From contig OX335659.1 of the NCBI GenBank assembly GCA_946894095.1, positions 565,501 to 629,500 of the forward strand: DNA of 64,000 bases, given 5' to 3'. The notes under the pieces are model-generated. The model had not been told where the DNA came from, ran no database searches, and saw only the letters and a list, made by a program, of their open reading frames with translations. This DNA comes from Incurvaria masculella (taxonomy: Eukaryota > Arthropoda > Insecta > Lepidoptera > Incurvariidae). Position numbers and translations under genes: made by a program. Positions 63,301-64,000 of the stretch are shown in pieces (positions within the stretch are counted from its first letter, which is position 1; each line of letters opens with the position of its first letter).

Positions 63301-64000
63301 TTTACATGTTAAAATTTAAAATTTGGTAAAAGTGAAATGGGTCGGTAGTTTGATTCGTCGTCTGTTGTTGACTTGGTTTACATGTTTCATAAGTAAACTT
63401 GAACTTAAACCCCACAATCCAGGAGCGCTATAATTTACTTACCTCTAGAAGATATGCAGATGTTCAGAAAAGTGAGTTTGATGGGATATGTTTTAGAGGC
63501 GTAAGTACATACCCCGTCGAATGGTTTCCTGTGCCGGCAGGGCGTGGTCGTGAGTATTTGGGTTAGGAAGGACTCGGGAACTCACTCAAACCTCGAGTTG
63601 CGTTGAGTTCCGGCGGCGTCTCGAAGCACGCGCATTTGCGCGGAAGACGTTTCCTCCTGGCTCCACCCCTGGACACGAAGGCTATCCTGCCACTACACAA
63701 TGCCTGGGCGAAGCACCACACTAAATATTCGCTTTTGTCGGCAAAACGCGAGGAACGCGATGCGAAATGAACCGGACACGAATTCACGCGATTGACAACC
63801 GACCACAGAAAATTGCCAACCCACTGTCTTCTCTTTGACAGCTGAAGCTGGAAAACTACTTTCTAGTGGCTTGCAATTTGGGACTAAATAGGCTATTTTC
63901 AAATTACATCTGTACCATAACTTGATATGGTTTTTCCTGCGTGTGACAGTATGGTGATTATTGGCAGAGCGTACTGACAATGGAAGTGAAATAGTTGTTA
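63301..64000. other. unannotated, no gene recognised
   Basis: Moderately GC-rich at 63590-63690. Minus frames of 74 and 95 codons overlap in different registers and have no known domain. Confidence 0.35.

Overview
The window looks like transposon-dense intergenic or intronic DNA from an insect, most likely a butterfly or moth (Lepidoptera). It is AT-rich. I found no host gene that I can name, no rRNA gene, no functional tRNA gene and no bacterial-type operon. The lepidopteran placement rests on many copies of an interspersed repeat that, from memory, is widespread in moths: it starts CCGGCCAAGTGCGAGTCGGA, carries a GGAC/GACG microsatellite and ends GGGTACGGAACCCTAAAAA. Interstitial CCTAA/TTAGG tracts, an irritans-like mariner, a Helitron and LINE 3' ends agree with an insect. 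No database search was possible.

Family names used here. G1: the moth repeat above. S1: a modular SINE whose body is joined to either a tRNA-like or a 5S-rRNA-like head. S2: a SINE with a nearly complete tRNA cloverleaf. L1: a LINE ending in (TGAAA)n. L2: an RTE-like LINE tail. PLE: Penelope-like element. M1-M10: short inverted-repeat (MITE-like) elements. Rx, Ry, Rz: dispersed repeats found by comparing parts of the window with each other.

Layout. 0-14 kb: an M1 MITE, G1 and S1 copies, an L1 tail in a large foldback, an M5 MITE, an AT-rich minisatellite and a 5S-headed S1 nested in Rx. 14-17 kb: the most conspicuous unit, two nearly identical 5'-truncated PLEs fused head to head, with 1186-bp arms, a 557-codon reverse transcriptase/GIY-YIG frame, a candidate hammerhead ribozyme in each arm and a 13-bp candidate target duplication. 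19.8-20.6 kb: a 32-bp minisatellite with a 9-unit higher-order repeat. 22.2-23.5 kb: a dead mariner. 24 kb: an old PLE relic. 26-28.7 kb: LINE relics. 29.6-39.5 kb: G1, RTE-like tails, S1, a solo LTR inside S1, S2, M2, M6, M7 and Rz. 41-46 kb: mostly unrecognised AT-rich DNA. 46-52.6 kb: M10, M4, M1 inside Rz, a 5S-headed S1 holding a LINE tail, and two M3 elements with telomere-like cores. 52.6-56.6 kb: inverted G1 copies, S2 split by M5, M4 and a Helitron. 57.9-64 kb: S2, a GC-rich island, M9 beside an RTE tail, M7 and an M5 copy split by a LINE.

There are no gene pathways to describe. The interactions are between parasites: autonomous families appear only as relics or truncated copies, short non-autonomous elements depend on enzymes encoded elsewhere, and nested insertions give a relative order of events. 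The few GC-rich islands (near 5.9, 9.2, 18.5, 46.1, 53.1, 55.2 and 58.4 kb) are the only places where host promoters or exons look plausible, and none can be assigned.
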